Assembly (NCBI GenBank): GCA_021846145.1
Contig: JAJZCJ010000091.1
Location: 1 to 11,197 of the forward strand
DNA: 11,197 nucleotides
Direction of reading: 5' to 3'
Source of the DNA: Bacillota bacterium
GTDB lineage: Bacteria; Bacillota; Bacilli; Alicyclobacillales; SLC66
Each line of letters starts with the position of its first letter. Position 1 is the first letter of the stretch. Positions 1 through 7,439 of this stretch are shown here, piece by piece. The notes under the pieces were generated by a model that was not told where the DNA came from, did no database searches, and worked only from the letters and a program-made list of their open reading frames with translations. Position numbers and translations under genes: made by a program.

Positions 1-346
1 CTCTAGCTGCAAACTCCTTTTCAATTCGTTGAAATCGCTCTTCCGTATCAGGTGCCAACACCATATGATGCTTCAGCCGTTCAAAAGGAACGTGCGTAGC
101 CAATGGCGTCTGTGATCGTTTGCTCTTGGGGAATTCCGTAAGACCCGCACCCATCATCGGAACGACGCGGGATGTTGACGCATGTGTGTTAGAAGCAGAG
201 GACAAGATCATATCCAACTCTTTAGATAACGTCGTGTGCCCCTTCTTGGTTTCCTCATCAATGATGATTCGCGCAACTTTGCGTACATCATCGTCACTAC
301 CAGAAGATATCGACCGAAACAAGCGTTTTAGCAAGGTCGAGTTCAA
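1..346 (-). CDS. AAA+ family ATPase, N-terminal part only (runs off the left edge)
   Basis: The minus strand is open from a stop at 431-433 to the window edge. I place the start at the TTG at 346-344, because a GGAAAGGA Shine-Dalgarno-like stretch lies about 10 bases upstream and no ATG is available near the N-terminus. This gives 115 residues beginning MNSTLLKRLFRS. Residues 1-50 are a predicted helical domain with a basic/acidic pattern (VARIIIDEETKKGHTTLSKE). A Ser/Thr-rich linker follows, then PLATHVPFERLKHHMVLAPDTEERFQRIEKEF (about 81-112), which resembles the segment just before the ATPase core in AAA proteins often paired with subtilisin-like proteases. Walker A and B motifs would lie left of the window and cannot be checked. 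The family call rests on recognising the pre-core layout, so it is moderate; that a real gene is here is more certain. It is divergent from the efflux operon. Confidence 0.55.
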   Translation of the reverse strand, partial: MNSTLLKRLFRSISSGSDDDVRKVARIIIDEETKKGHTTLSKELDMILSSASNTHASTSRVVPMMGAGLTEFPKSKRSQTPLATHVPFERLKHHMVLAPDTEERFQRIEKEFAAR

Positions 347-404
347 TGATCGCCCATCCTTTCCCACCGTATCATCGTGATGGACTATTTTACAATCAGC
401 ATAC

Positions 405-434
405 TCTAATCCAGATCTGATTGCATCTTGTCAA
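405..434 (-). promoter_or_regulatory. Candidate promoter of the AAA ATPase gene
   Basis: On the minus strand a perfect -35 TTGACA (434-429) is followed after 17-18 bases by GATTAG/ATTAGA (411-405), a poor -10 match. Transcription would start about 50 bases upstream of the TTG start codon. The -35 is convincing and the -10 is not. Confidence 0.3.
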
Positions 435-591
435 TGCCTCATCACCGAGTTATTCATTATCAAAACAATAATTTTAGATGTAATGACTCATTGAACCAAC
501 AAACTCACAGTTACCCCACGGCGAATGGCAACAAAATAGTCTAAATACTTCCAAATCGTTTCGTGGGATTTGTGGAAATGTGGAGTAATTA

Positions 592-620
592 TTGACTTCT
601 TGTCTCAAGTCTACTACAAA
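592..620 (+). promoter_or_regulatory. Candidate sigma-A promoter of the efflux operon
   Basis: TTGACT (592-597), a 17-base spacer and TACAAA (615-620) give a reasonable sigma-A promoter about 50 bases upstream of the adaptor start. A second, weaker option is TTGATC (625-630) with TATAAA (650-655) at 19 bases. The spacer of the first candidate holds the imperfectly placed dyad GACTT/AAGTC, a possible regulator site. Confidence 0.4.
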
Positions 621-673
621 TAACTTGATCATACGATCCAGTTGTTCTCTATAAACTACTAGGGGGTTTCTGC

Positions 674-2632
674 ATGCCTAGACACAAAATTTCACCCGCA
701 ATCATCGGTGGTCTGATGCTGATCGGCACCACCTTCGCACTGTCAGGATGCGGCACCAAGGTCAATCATGCAGTCACCACCTCGCACAAAGTTCCCGTGT
801 CAGTGCAAATCATCCGCATGCAGACCATTCCTCAAACATTATCGTTTAATGGCACAATCACACCATATGTCCAAACATCACTTTCCGCTGCCACTTCCGG
901 ACTGCTTTCCCAGGTATTGGTGAGACCCGGACAATTCATCCATGCAGGTGAAGTCGTGGCCCAGTTAGATTCGTCCCAAAACGTCCCACAAGTCAACGCA
1001 TTGCAACAAGCGACCGCCTCAGCCTCTACCGCAAAAATCAACTACCAAAATGCAAAAACAGCTCAAGCTAGTTCACTAGCCCAAGCGCTAGCAGCAGAAA
1101 AGGCCGCACAGACTTCCTACCAAAATGCGAAAATGTTAGCCAACGATCGGACCACGAGTCAATCCCAAGTGGTTACCGCTCAAAACGCCCTGGCTGAAGC
1201 AAAGGCAGGTGTTCAAGTCGCAGACGCAAATTTGCAAAAAGCACAACTACAACAAAATTCACTCCTCAACGGGGGCGGAACTGGACAAGATTTGATCAGT
1301 CTACAAACGATTGCCAATGAAGACCAACAGGCATTGAAAACAGCCAATGACAGTTTAACGGTGGCTCAACAGAATGAGTCGCTCTTAAAAAATCAACTTG
1401 CTCAGGATCAAACACTGTATGGCACGATTACCACAGCCCAAGTGCAACAAGCCTACCAAAATTACCAAACCGCACTCTCGAACTACAATCAATGGCAAAA
1501 CGGCGCTTTTGCCGGACAAAATCCGTATACTTCCCAACTCAATTCACTTTCGACCGTATATACGTTTGACAACACTGGCTACAACACCTTGCAAGCCACT
1601 GAACAACAATACAATGTGGCGGTACAGGCGGTGAATCAGGGACAAAGCCAAGTGTCGACTGCAAATGCGGCACTTGCCGCGGCGCAAAAAAACCTAACTG
1701 ATGCCAATCCCCCAACAACAAGCAATGCTGCCGCACAAGCTAATTCCTTAGTCAGTGTGGCACAGGCTGCACGTTCACAAGCGGAGGCGCAATACCAAGC
1801 AGCTCAGCGCTCGCTCACAATGGCTAACCAGATGTACAACGATAGAACACAGGCACAAACGCAGATGAACAGTGCATATGCAGCCCTGAACCAAGCCATG
1901 ATCAATGTCAACAGCATCAAGGCTCAAACACAAACTCAAATTAACAGCGCGTTGGCAACGTTACATCAAGCAGTGGTCAATGAAAGCAGTGCGCAATCGG
2001 CACTTATGTTGCAAACCAAAGACGACCATATCATCAGCCCCATCGCGGGCAAAGTCGTAACAGTCAGCGCACACGCAGGTCAAACCGTGGAACCCCAAAT
2101 CCCCATTTTGACTGTCGCGTCAACCAGTCCTGTCATCGCCACAATCAATGTTCCCGAAGCCGATATTCGCTACGTGTCTATCGGCAGCAAGATCAGCGTC
2201 AACCTGCCGGCACTTGTGCAAACGTTTAACGGACAGGTAATTGATATCCGCCCGCAACCCGATCCGACAACCAATGAATACCAAGTGGATGTAAAAATTA
2301 TGACGAACAACCCTAGCATCTTGGCTGGCATGCAAGCGCAGGGAACGATGCACCTGTCCACGGGCGCAAAAGGAATCTACGTACCCGCGCAAAGCGTGCT
2401 GATTTTAAGTGACGGCGGGGATGAAGTATTTCTTATAAAAAAAGGAATGGCCTACAGTCAATTTGTTCAAATCGGCAATATGACCGCCACACAATACGCG
2501 ATTACCGAGGGGCTACAACCAGGCGACGTACTCGTCACCGCAGGTCAAAATTACTTGTCTAATGGCGATCGCGTGCAGGTTCAATCCAACGCATCCTCCA
2601 CTCAAAAGAACCATAGGGGGACGCATTCGTGA
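674..2632 (+). CDS. RND efflux periplasmic-adaptor-type lipoprotein (HlyD/MFP family)
   Basis: This 652-residue membrane-fusion (adaptor) protein would dock on the RND permease encoded next. The ATG has an AGGGGG Shine-Dalgarno 7 bases upstream. Residues 1-26 form a lipoprotein signal with lipobox L23-S24-G25-C26, so it should be lipid-anchored outside the membrane at Cys26. A split biotinyl-lipoyl-like domain follows: half one about 68-100 (SGLLSQVLVRPGQFIHAGEV), half two about 452-483 (ISPIAGKVVTVSAHAGQTVE). Between them lies about 345 residues of Ala/Gln-rich helix, far longer than in common adaptors such as AcrA. A beta-barrel domain (about 487-560) and a membrane-proximal domain (about 567-637, IYVPAQSV to QPGDVLVTAG) complete the family order. 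The helical part is poor in charged residues. The gene overlaps the permease by 4 bases (GTGA), so the two are one operon. Substrate unknown; no TolC-like gene is visible. Confidence 0.9.
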   Translation: MPRHKISPAIIGGLMLIGTTFALSGCGTKVNHAVTTSHKVPVSVQIIRMQTIPQTLSFNGTITPYVQTSLSAATSGLLSQVLVRPGQFIHAGEVVAQLDSSQNVPQVNALQQATASASTAKINYQNAKTAQASSLAQALAAEKAAQTSYQNAKMLANDRTTSQSQVVTAQNALAEAKAGVQVADANLQKAQLQQNSLLNGGGTGQDLISLQTIANEDQQALKTANDSLTVAQQNESLLKNQLAQDQTLYGTITTAQVQQAYQNYQTALSNYNQWQNGAFAGQNPYTSQLNSLSTVYTFDNTGYNTLQATEQQYNVAVQAVNQGQSQVSTANAALAAAQKNLTDANPPTTSNAAAQANSLVSVAQAARSQAEAQYQAAQRSLTMANQMYNDRTQAQTQMNSAYAALNQAMINVNSIKAQTQTQINSALATLHQAVVNESSAQSALMLQTKDDHIISPIAGKVVTVSAHAGQTVEPQIPILTVASTSPVIATINVPEADIRYVSIGSKISVNLPALVQTFNGQVIDIRPQPDPTTNEYQVDVKIMTNNPSILAGMQAQGTMHLSTGAKGIYVPAQSVLILSDGGDEVFLIKKGMAYSQFVQIGNMTATQYAITEGLQPGDVLVTAGQNYLSNGDRVQVQSNASSTQKNHRGTHS

Positions 2633-5600
2633 AAATCACCAACTTCTCATTAAGACATCCCGTGACGCTTTGGATGATGGTAATCGCCGTCGTGCTAGCA
2701 GGACTGGTGGCGATCACGAATTTGCCACTTAGTCTATTTCCTAATCTCAATCTACCCATCGCCACCATCCAGACTAAATGGTCGGGCGCTTCGCCAACCG
2801 AAGTGGAACAGCAAATTACCAACCCACTGGAAACAAAGTTTCAGAGCCTGTCTGATGTGACACAAATGACTTCGACTTCCTCCCAAGGTCACAGCATCAT
2901 TGTGATTGAATTTAACTTTGGTGCTGATCTATCAAGCAAACTAAATGACATTCGCAGTGATGTCAGTCAAGTACAAAACCAGTTGCCAAGTGATAGTAAT
3001 CCACCTGTCGTGGAACAGTACAACCCTAACAATACGCCAATTATGACACTGTCTCTCTCCACTGTTGCTTTTGCATCACAAGCAGGCAAGGGGTCGCTTT
3101 CAGAAGTATCGGACGTTGCCAATAACTTGGTGGTTCCGGCTTTACAGCACCTCAGTGGAGTGGGTCAAGTCAATGTGAACGGTGGCTTAGTGCGGCAGGT
3201 TACGGTCAACGTCAATCCGCAAAAACTGCAGTACTATCACCTTAGCATTCAACAAGTGACACAGGCCATCGCCAACAACAATTTCGACTCACAGGTTGGT
3301 CAATCTACACGCGGCAATCAATTGATCCCTTTGCAAATTAACGGGCAGTTCACAAGCGTGAATCAACTTACCGATATTCCGATCACAATTGGTTCAAAAG
3401 CTGTACCACTCGGCGCATTGGCAACGGTGCAATTTGGCAATGCAGACGTGAACATGACCACGGCGGTGAACGGTCAACCCACCGTCACCTTAGACATTAT
3501 CGAGACAAGCACTGCAAATACGGTACAAGTATCCAACGAAGTCCATCAAGCGATGCAGCAATTGCAACGCCAAATGCCAAGCGATGTGCACCTGAACATA
3601 GTCAATGATTCTGCCCAGGTAATCCGGGACTCAGTATCGACAGTGGCGCTCCACACGTTCCTTGGATTCCTATTTGGCATCTTGATTATCCTATTGATTT
3701 TGCGCAGTTTGCGCACGACCGTTGTGGTCATTCTGGCCATTCCTATCGCCATGTTAGCTACATTTGCCTTGATGTTTGCAGCCCAAATCACACTTGACAC
3801 CACGACGCTTGGCAGTTTGGCGGTGGGATTAGGGTCGCTGGTTGATTTTTCTATCGTGGTGTTAGAAAGTATATTTCGTGCTAGACAGCGCGGACTCAAC
3901 TCATATCAGGCAGCGTCCATTGGAACACAAGAGGTGGGATTAGCTGTGCTGGTGGCGGCGGTCGCGCAAATTTGCGTCTTTGCCCCCGCGATTTTCACTC
4001 CGGGAATCGCCCGGCAATTTTTCGGACCGATTGCAATTACCGTCAGTTTTTCGCACATTGCCGCCTTTTTTGTGGCCATTACTGTGACGCCCTATCTAGC
4101 CGCTAAAGTAATGCAGCCTGCTCATTTTGAACGACCAGAATCGGTTCCAGGGGTAAATGCTCCGTTTCGCAAATGGGCAATTTTTGATTGGTCTGGCAGA
4201 GCCATGCATGAGTTAACGGGGCACTACAGAAAGGGACTTGAGTGGGCACTACATCATCGCAAGACGATCATTACCGCCTCCGTTACCTTATTTGTGATTA
4301 GCCTTACCTTGATGCCGTCGATTGGCTTTCAATTATTCTCTACCGTTTACCAGAACCAAATTGCGGTGAACATCACGGCTCCTGAAGGTACAAGCCTAAG
4401 TGCCACGACGCAATTGGCTAATCAGGTGGTACAACTGGGGAAGAAGCACCTAACGGGGCTTGAATCCTATTATCTGGTGATGGGTAGCCAAAGTCCTGCA
4501 ACAGGCACGGTGACCAATCTCGGTGAGGTGACCTTTACGCTACACGGCAATGCGACCACTACGATTGCACAAACCTCCAATCGGTTTCAGTCGCTTGTCG
4601 ATAACATTCCCGGTGCCCAATTTCTCGTCCAACCAGTGGCCGAAGCCAGTGGTTCCGTTGCCAGCAATACGATGGCTGTCACCATTTCGGGTCCCGACTT
4701 TCGTCTCCTAAAATCACTCAGCGACCAAGTAACGAAGATAATGAACAAGACTTCAGGATTGCAGAATGTCTATAACAGCATGGACAACGGGGAACCTACC
4801 TATCTGCTGGATGTCAATCAAGCCGCCTTGCAGCGCGATAATTTAAGCGAAATGCAGATAGAAACCGCACTCAGACAGGCATTTAACGGCTATCAGACGT
4901 CAACATTTTGGCAAGGAGATACTCCCTACCATATTGTAGTCCAGTTTCCTGAGTCATTTTCCCGAAATATCGCCAATCTCTCCGCGGTGACCATCGTCAA
5001 TGCCAGCGGACAACAGGTGCCTTTATCCGATCTTGTGACATTAAAACGCGCGACACAATACATTACGTTGAACCACACGAATACCATTCGCAGTGTCAAC
5101 GTTACCGCTGATCTGTATCGCACTACCTCCACCATAGTAGAAAAGCAGCTGAATAAAGCGTTCAAATCAATTCCATTACCGTCTGGATATGCGATTTCCT
5201 ACGGTATTCAAAGCACATTTATTAATAGCGCACTCATCGACCTCGGCATCGCATTTCTCGTCGCAGTGGCACTGTTGTATGCAGTCATGGCCAGCTTATT
5301 CGAATCGTTGATCACACCTTTTGTGATCATGTTTTCCTTGCCACCGACGTTTATTGGTGCGGCGTTTGGCTTGTTCCTGACGCATCGCAGCCTCGATATT
5401 GATGCACTGGTCGGTGCCATCATGGTAGTGGGACTAGTCACCAACAACGCCATCGTGCTCGTGGAGTACACGAACCAATTAAGAAAGAACGGACTAAGTT
5501 TGCAATCGGCACTACTTGAGGCAGGCCCCATCAGACTGCGCCCGATCCTGATGTCCAGCCTCACCACGGTGCTAGCTATGCTACCGCTCGTACTCGGATT

Positions 5601-5766
5601 TGGCACTGGCGCAAATACACTGGATGCCATGGCGACTGTGCTTGCGTGTGGTCTATTGTTCTCCACACTTGTCACACTAATCCTAGTCCCTGTCATGTAC
5701 GTGGTCATTAACCGAGACACACCACTCAAACACCAGCATATCGAATTGCTGGATTCCCCTGCTTAG
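2629..5766 (+). CDS. RND-superfamily efflux permease (AcrB/SwrC-like, HAE family)
   Basis: This 1045-residue inner-membrane transporter has the normal length for AcrB-type pumps, which exchange protons for exported compounds. It starts at GTG within the adaptor's stop (GTGA), with AGGGGG upstream at about 2615-2620. The layout is the duplicated RND one: TM1 about 11-31, extracellular porter domain about 40-335, TM2-6 about 338-490, TM7 about 546-565, second porter domain about 570-862, TM8-12 about 867-1026. Hallmarks seen are FPNLNLPIATIQTKWSGASP at 37-56 and RLRPILMSS at 969-977. Aligned with AcrB, D407 is kept (D406), D408 is Phe407, K940 is Asn939, R971 is Arg969 and T978 is Ser976. The Lys-to-Asn change is, to my knowledge, common in Gram-positive relatives; the Asp-to-Phe change is unusual. 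SwrC-like lipopeptide or drug export is possible, but the substrate cannot be read from sequence. Confidence 0.92.
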   Translation: MKITNFSLRHPVTLWMMVIAVVLAGLVAITNLPLSLFPNLNLPIATIQTKWSGASPTEVEQQITNPLETKFQSLSDVTQMTSTSSQGHSIIVIEFNFGADLSSKLNDIRSDVSQVQNQLPSDSNPPVVEQYNPNNTPIMTLSLSTVAFASQAGKGSLSEVSDVANNLVVPALQHLSGVGQVNVNGGLVRQVTVNVNPQKLQYYHLSIQQVTQAIANNNFDSQVGQSTRGNQLIPLQINGQFTSVNQLTDIPITIGSKAVPLGALATVQFGNADVNMTTAVNGQPTVTLDIIETSTANTVQVSNEVHQAMQQLQRQMPSDVHLNIVNDSAQVIRDSVSTVALHTFLGFLFGILIILLILRSLRTTVVVILAIPIAMLATFALMFAAQITLDTTTLGSLAVGLGSLVDFSIVVLESIFRARQRGLNSYQAASIGTQEVGLAVLVAAVAQICVFAPAIFTPGIARQFFGPIAITVSFSHIAAFFVAITVTPYLAAKVMQPAHFERPESVPGVNAPFRKWAIFDWSGRAMHELTGHYRKGLEWALHHRKTIITASVTLFVISLTLMPSIGFQLFSTVYQNQIAVNITAPEGTSLSATTQLANQVVQLGKKHLTGLESYYLVMGSQSPATGTVTNLGEVTFTLHGNATTTIAQTSNRFQSLVDNIPGAQFLVQPVAEASGSVASNTMAVTISGPDFRLLKSLSDQVTKIMNKTSGLQNVYNSMDNGEPTYLLDVNQAALQRDNLSEMQIETALRQAFNGYQTSTFWQGDTPYHIVVQFPESFSRNIANLSAVTIVNASGQQVPLSDLVTLKRATQYITLNHTNTIRSVNVTADLYRTTSTIVEKQLNKAFKSIPLPSGYAISYGIQSTFINSALIDLGIAFLVAVALLYAVMASLFESLITPFVIMFSLPPTFIGAAFGLFLTHRSLDIDALVGAIMVVGLVTNNAIVLVEYTNQLRKNGLSLQSALLEAGPIRLRPILMSSLTTVLAMLPLVLGFGTGANTLDAMATVLACGLLFSTLVTLILVPVMYVVINRDTPLKHQHIELLDSPA

Positions 5767-6725
5767 AGAGAGCCTAGCATAAATTGCGTGATCATATCAT
5801 GCATGCCGGGCAAAATTTCATGACCAAAGTCCGGAAAAATCTCAATCTGCTTGGGGGCATTGATTTTATTGTAAACGGCAAATTGGGCGGAAGGCGGACA
5901 TATTTCGTCCATCAGTCCTACGCCAAACAGCACGTCGCCGCGAATGCGACTGGCAAGGTGTTGAACGTCAATGTAGCCAAGGCGCGTGAACACGTCCTCT
6001 TCTCGTTTGTGCTGCGGATCATGGCGACGAAAGTAGTCCCGAAGCTCTTCGTAGGCATTTTTGTCGAAATCCATGTCCCACACGCGCCTGTAATCGCTCA
6101 AAAATGGATACACGGGGGCCAAGCGCTTTATACGAGGCTCAAGTGCTGCGCAGGCGATTGTCAGTCCCCCGCCTTGCGACCAACCCGTCGCTCCTACCCG
6201 ATTCGCGTCCACCTCTGGCAACGCCATGACAATGTTAGCAAGTTGTGCGGCATCTAAAAAAATCTGGCGAAATAACAGTTCATCTTCGTGATCATCCAGT
6301 CCGCGAATGATATGCCCACGTAAAGTGGTGCCTTTCACGCCACCCGTATCCTCCGATAACCCACCCTGACCGCGCGCATCCATGGCGATCACCGACCAAC
6401 CTAGCGATACGTGCGCTAATTTTTCTGACCAACTGCCTGCGCTACTAGCATAGCCGTGAAATTGCAGTAAGGCAGGATGAGGCTCTGATACATTTTTCGG
6501 ACGAAGGTACATCGCATGGATGCGCGCCTGACGCACACCCGTAAAATACAGATCAAAACAATCGGCATTTGGAACGGTAAAGGAACTGGGAATCAACTCA
6601 ACTTCCGGCTTCACCGCCTGCATTTCCGCGAGTGCACGATTCCAATACGCATCAAAATCTGCAGGACGCGGATTACTCCCCTGGTACTTGTGCAATTGCG
6701 TAAGTGGCATATCAAGAATTGGCAT
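5763..6725 (-). CDS. Acetylxylan esterase / cephalosporin-C deacetylase family alpha/beta hydrolase
   Basis: I choose the ATG at 6725, giving 320 residues, because GGAAAGGAAGG lies just upstream; an in-frame ATG at 6743 would put that Shine-Dalgarno inside the gene. The 320-residue form also matches the length and N-terminus (MPILDMPLTQLHKYQG) of the Bacillus pumilus-type esterases. These cytoplasmic, usually hexameric enzymes remove acetyl groups from xylo-oligosaccharides and cephalosporin C. The triad is visible: nucleophile Ser183 in GWSQGG, Asp273 in GLMDEICPP, His302 in DFGHE. FHGYASSAG (about 89-97) supplies the oxyanion region and ARGQGG (about 117-122) is a family motif. No signal peptide is seen. 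Its TAA overlaps the permease's TAG by four bases, convergently. No xylan or sugar genes are near, so the natural substrate is open. Confidence 0.9.
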   Translation of the reverse strand: MPILDMPLTQLHKYQGSNPRPADFDAYWNRALAEMQAVKPEVELIPSSFTVPNADCFDLYFTGVRQARIHAMYLRPKNVSEPHPALLQFHGYASSAGSWSEKLAHVSLGWSVIAMDARGQGGLSEDTGGVKGTTLRGHIIRGLDDHEDELLFRQIFLDAAQLANIVMALPEVDANRVGATGWSQGGGLTIACAALEPRIKRLAPVYPFLSDYRRVWDMDFDKNAYEELRDYFRRHDPQHKREEDVFTRLGYIDVQHLASRIRGDVLFGVGLMDEICPPSAQFAVYNKINAPKQIEIFPDFGHEILPGMHDMITQFMLGSL

Positions 6726-6810
6726 CTTGGCCTTCCTTTCCATTATGTTGTATGTTCAAACCCCGATCCTTCAGTTATCATTGATTCTAATACAATTCCT
6801 ACTGTTTATG

Positions 6811-6840
6811 TACTATAGCCTGCGGTATAGTAATCGTAAA
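6811..6840. promoter_or_regulatory. Divergent promoter region with inverted repeat between esterase and ogt
   Basis: A perfect 7-bp inverted repeat TACTATA-N8-TATAGTA spans 6811-6832. Each arm contains TATAGT read outward: 6826-6831 on plus (for ogt) and 6817-6812 on minus (for the esterase). The minus promoter has TTTACG (6840-6835) at 17 bases; the plus -35 (about 6803-6808, TGTTTA) is weak. The two -10 boxes would compete for polymerase or share a regulator bound between them. Confidence 0.4.
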
Positions 6841-6863
6841 AATCACAAAAAGGAGATCCCCCA

Positions 6864-7439
6864 TTGACGCAAAAACCAGTGCCTGTTTATTGGAACACGC
6901 TCACGCATCAGCAATGGACACTCTACCTTGCCGCAACAGACAACGGTCTTTGCTGCATCACGCTACCAAATGAGACATTTGACACAATGAATCAATGGAT
7001 TCTAAAACACGTACATGGTGCGGTTTTGTCTCATGATCCGATAAAATTAGAGCCGTATCAGCGCGAAATAGTTGAATATTTAAGTGGGCAACGTCAAACA
7101 TTCACCTGCCCGCTTGACCTTCGTGGAACACCGTTTCAAGTTCAAGTGTGGCAGACCTTGATGCAAATTCCATTTGGCGTGGTCAAAAGTTATTCCGATG
7201 TGGCCGCGCAAATCGGACATCCCACCGCCGTACGGGCGGTAGGAACTGCAAACGGTGCAAATCCGATCCCGATCATCGTGCCTTGTCACCGCGTGATTGG
7301 CAAAAATGGAACGCTTACTGGCTACCGTGGCGGCTTCGATATTAAAACCGCCCTACTCAATTTAGAAGGAATTGCAACGTTGCCACACCATGATGCGGCA
7401 TTACATAGCAGGGAGGACATTGTGTGTTACACGCCCTAG
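6864..7439 (+). CDS. ogt: Methylated-DNA--[protein]-cysteine S-methyltransferase
   Basis: This suicide DNA-repair protein moves the methyl group of O6-methylguanine (and O4-methylthymine) onto its own cysteine. It has 191 residues and a TTG start at 6864, set by AAAAGGAG about 10 bases upstream; no ATG lies near the N-terminus. The N-terminal ribonuclease-H-like domain covers about 8-85. The C-terminal DNA-binding domain starts at GTPFQVQVWQTLMQIPFG (88-105), with Tyr110 (KSYSDVA), the Arg124 finger in AVRAVGTANGANP, the acceptor Cys141 in PCHRV, and GYRGG at 153-157. All key residues are present, so it should be active. The last 20 residues are an unmatched tail. Its 3' end overlaps the exporter gene by 16 bases, so translation is probably coupled. 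It has no AraC-type Ada domain, so alkylation-inducible control is not implied. Confidence 0.93.
   Translation: MTQKPVPVYWNTLTHQQWTLYLAATDNGLCCITLPNETFDTMNQWILKHVHGAVLSHDPIKLEPYQREIVEYLSGQRQTFTCPLDLRGTPFQVQVWQTLMQIPFGVVKSYSDVAAQIGHPTAVRAVGTANGANPIPIIVPCHRVIGKNGTLTGYRGGFDIKTALLNLEGIATLPHHDAALHSREDIVCYTP

Larger units (their letters stand above)
347..673. other. Intergenic region between divergent genes
   Basis: This 327-base AT-rich stretch has no convincing ORF on either strand. It separates the AAA ATPase gene (minus) from the efflux operon (plus). It contains one sigma-A-like promoter candidate in each direction (listed separately) and a short inverted repeat GACTT-N8-AAGTC (594-598/607-611) inside the spacer of the plus-strand promoter candidate. 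I see no terminator, RNA gene or mobile-element end. Confidence 0.6.

Noticed and set aside
120..380. 86-residue plus-strand open frame at the left end
   Set aside because: It lies opposite the AAA ATPase N-terminus, which has a better amino-acid pattern and a plausible start site; composition here looks non-coding on plus.
1043..1143. Repeated CTACCAAAATGC in the adaptor gene as a DNA repeat or CRISPR-like unit
   Set aside because: The copies are in frame, encode YQNAK in a low-complexity helical region, and are not regularly spaced.
5208..5729. 173-residue minus-strand open frame inside the permease gene
   Set aside because: It is antisense to strongly conserved RND sequence, has no Shine-Dalgarno and no recognisable domain.
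5784..6257. 157-residue plus-strand open frame opposite the esterase gene
   Set aside because: It is a shadow of a gene whose catalytic triad is intact on the other strand.
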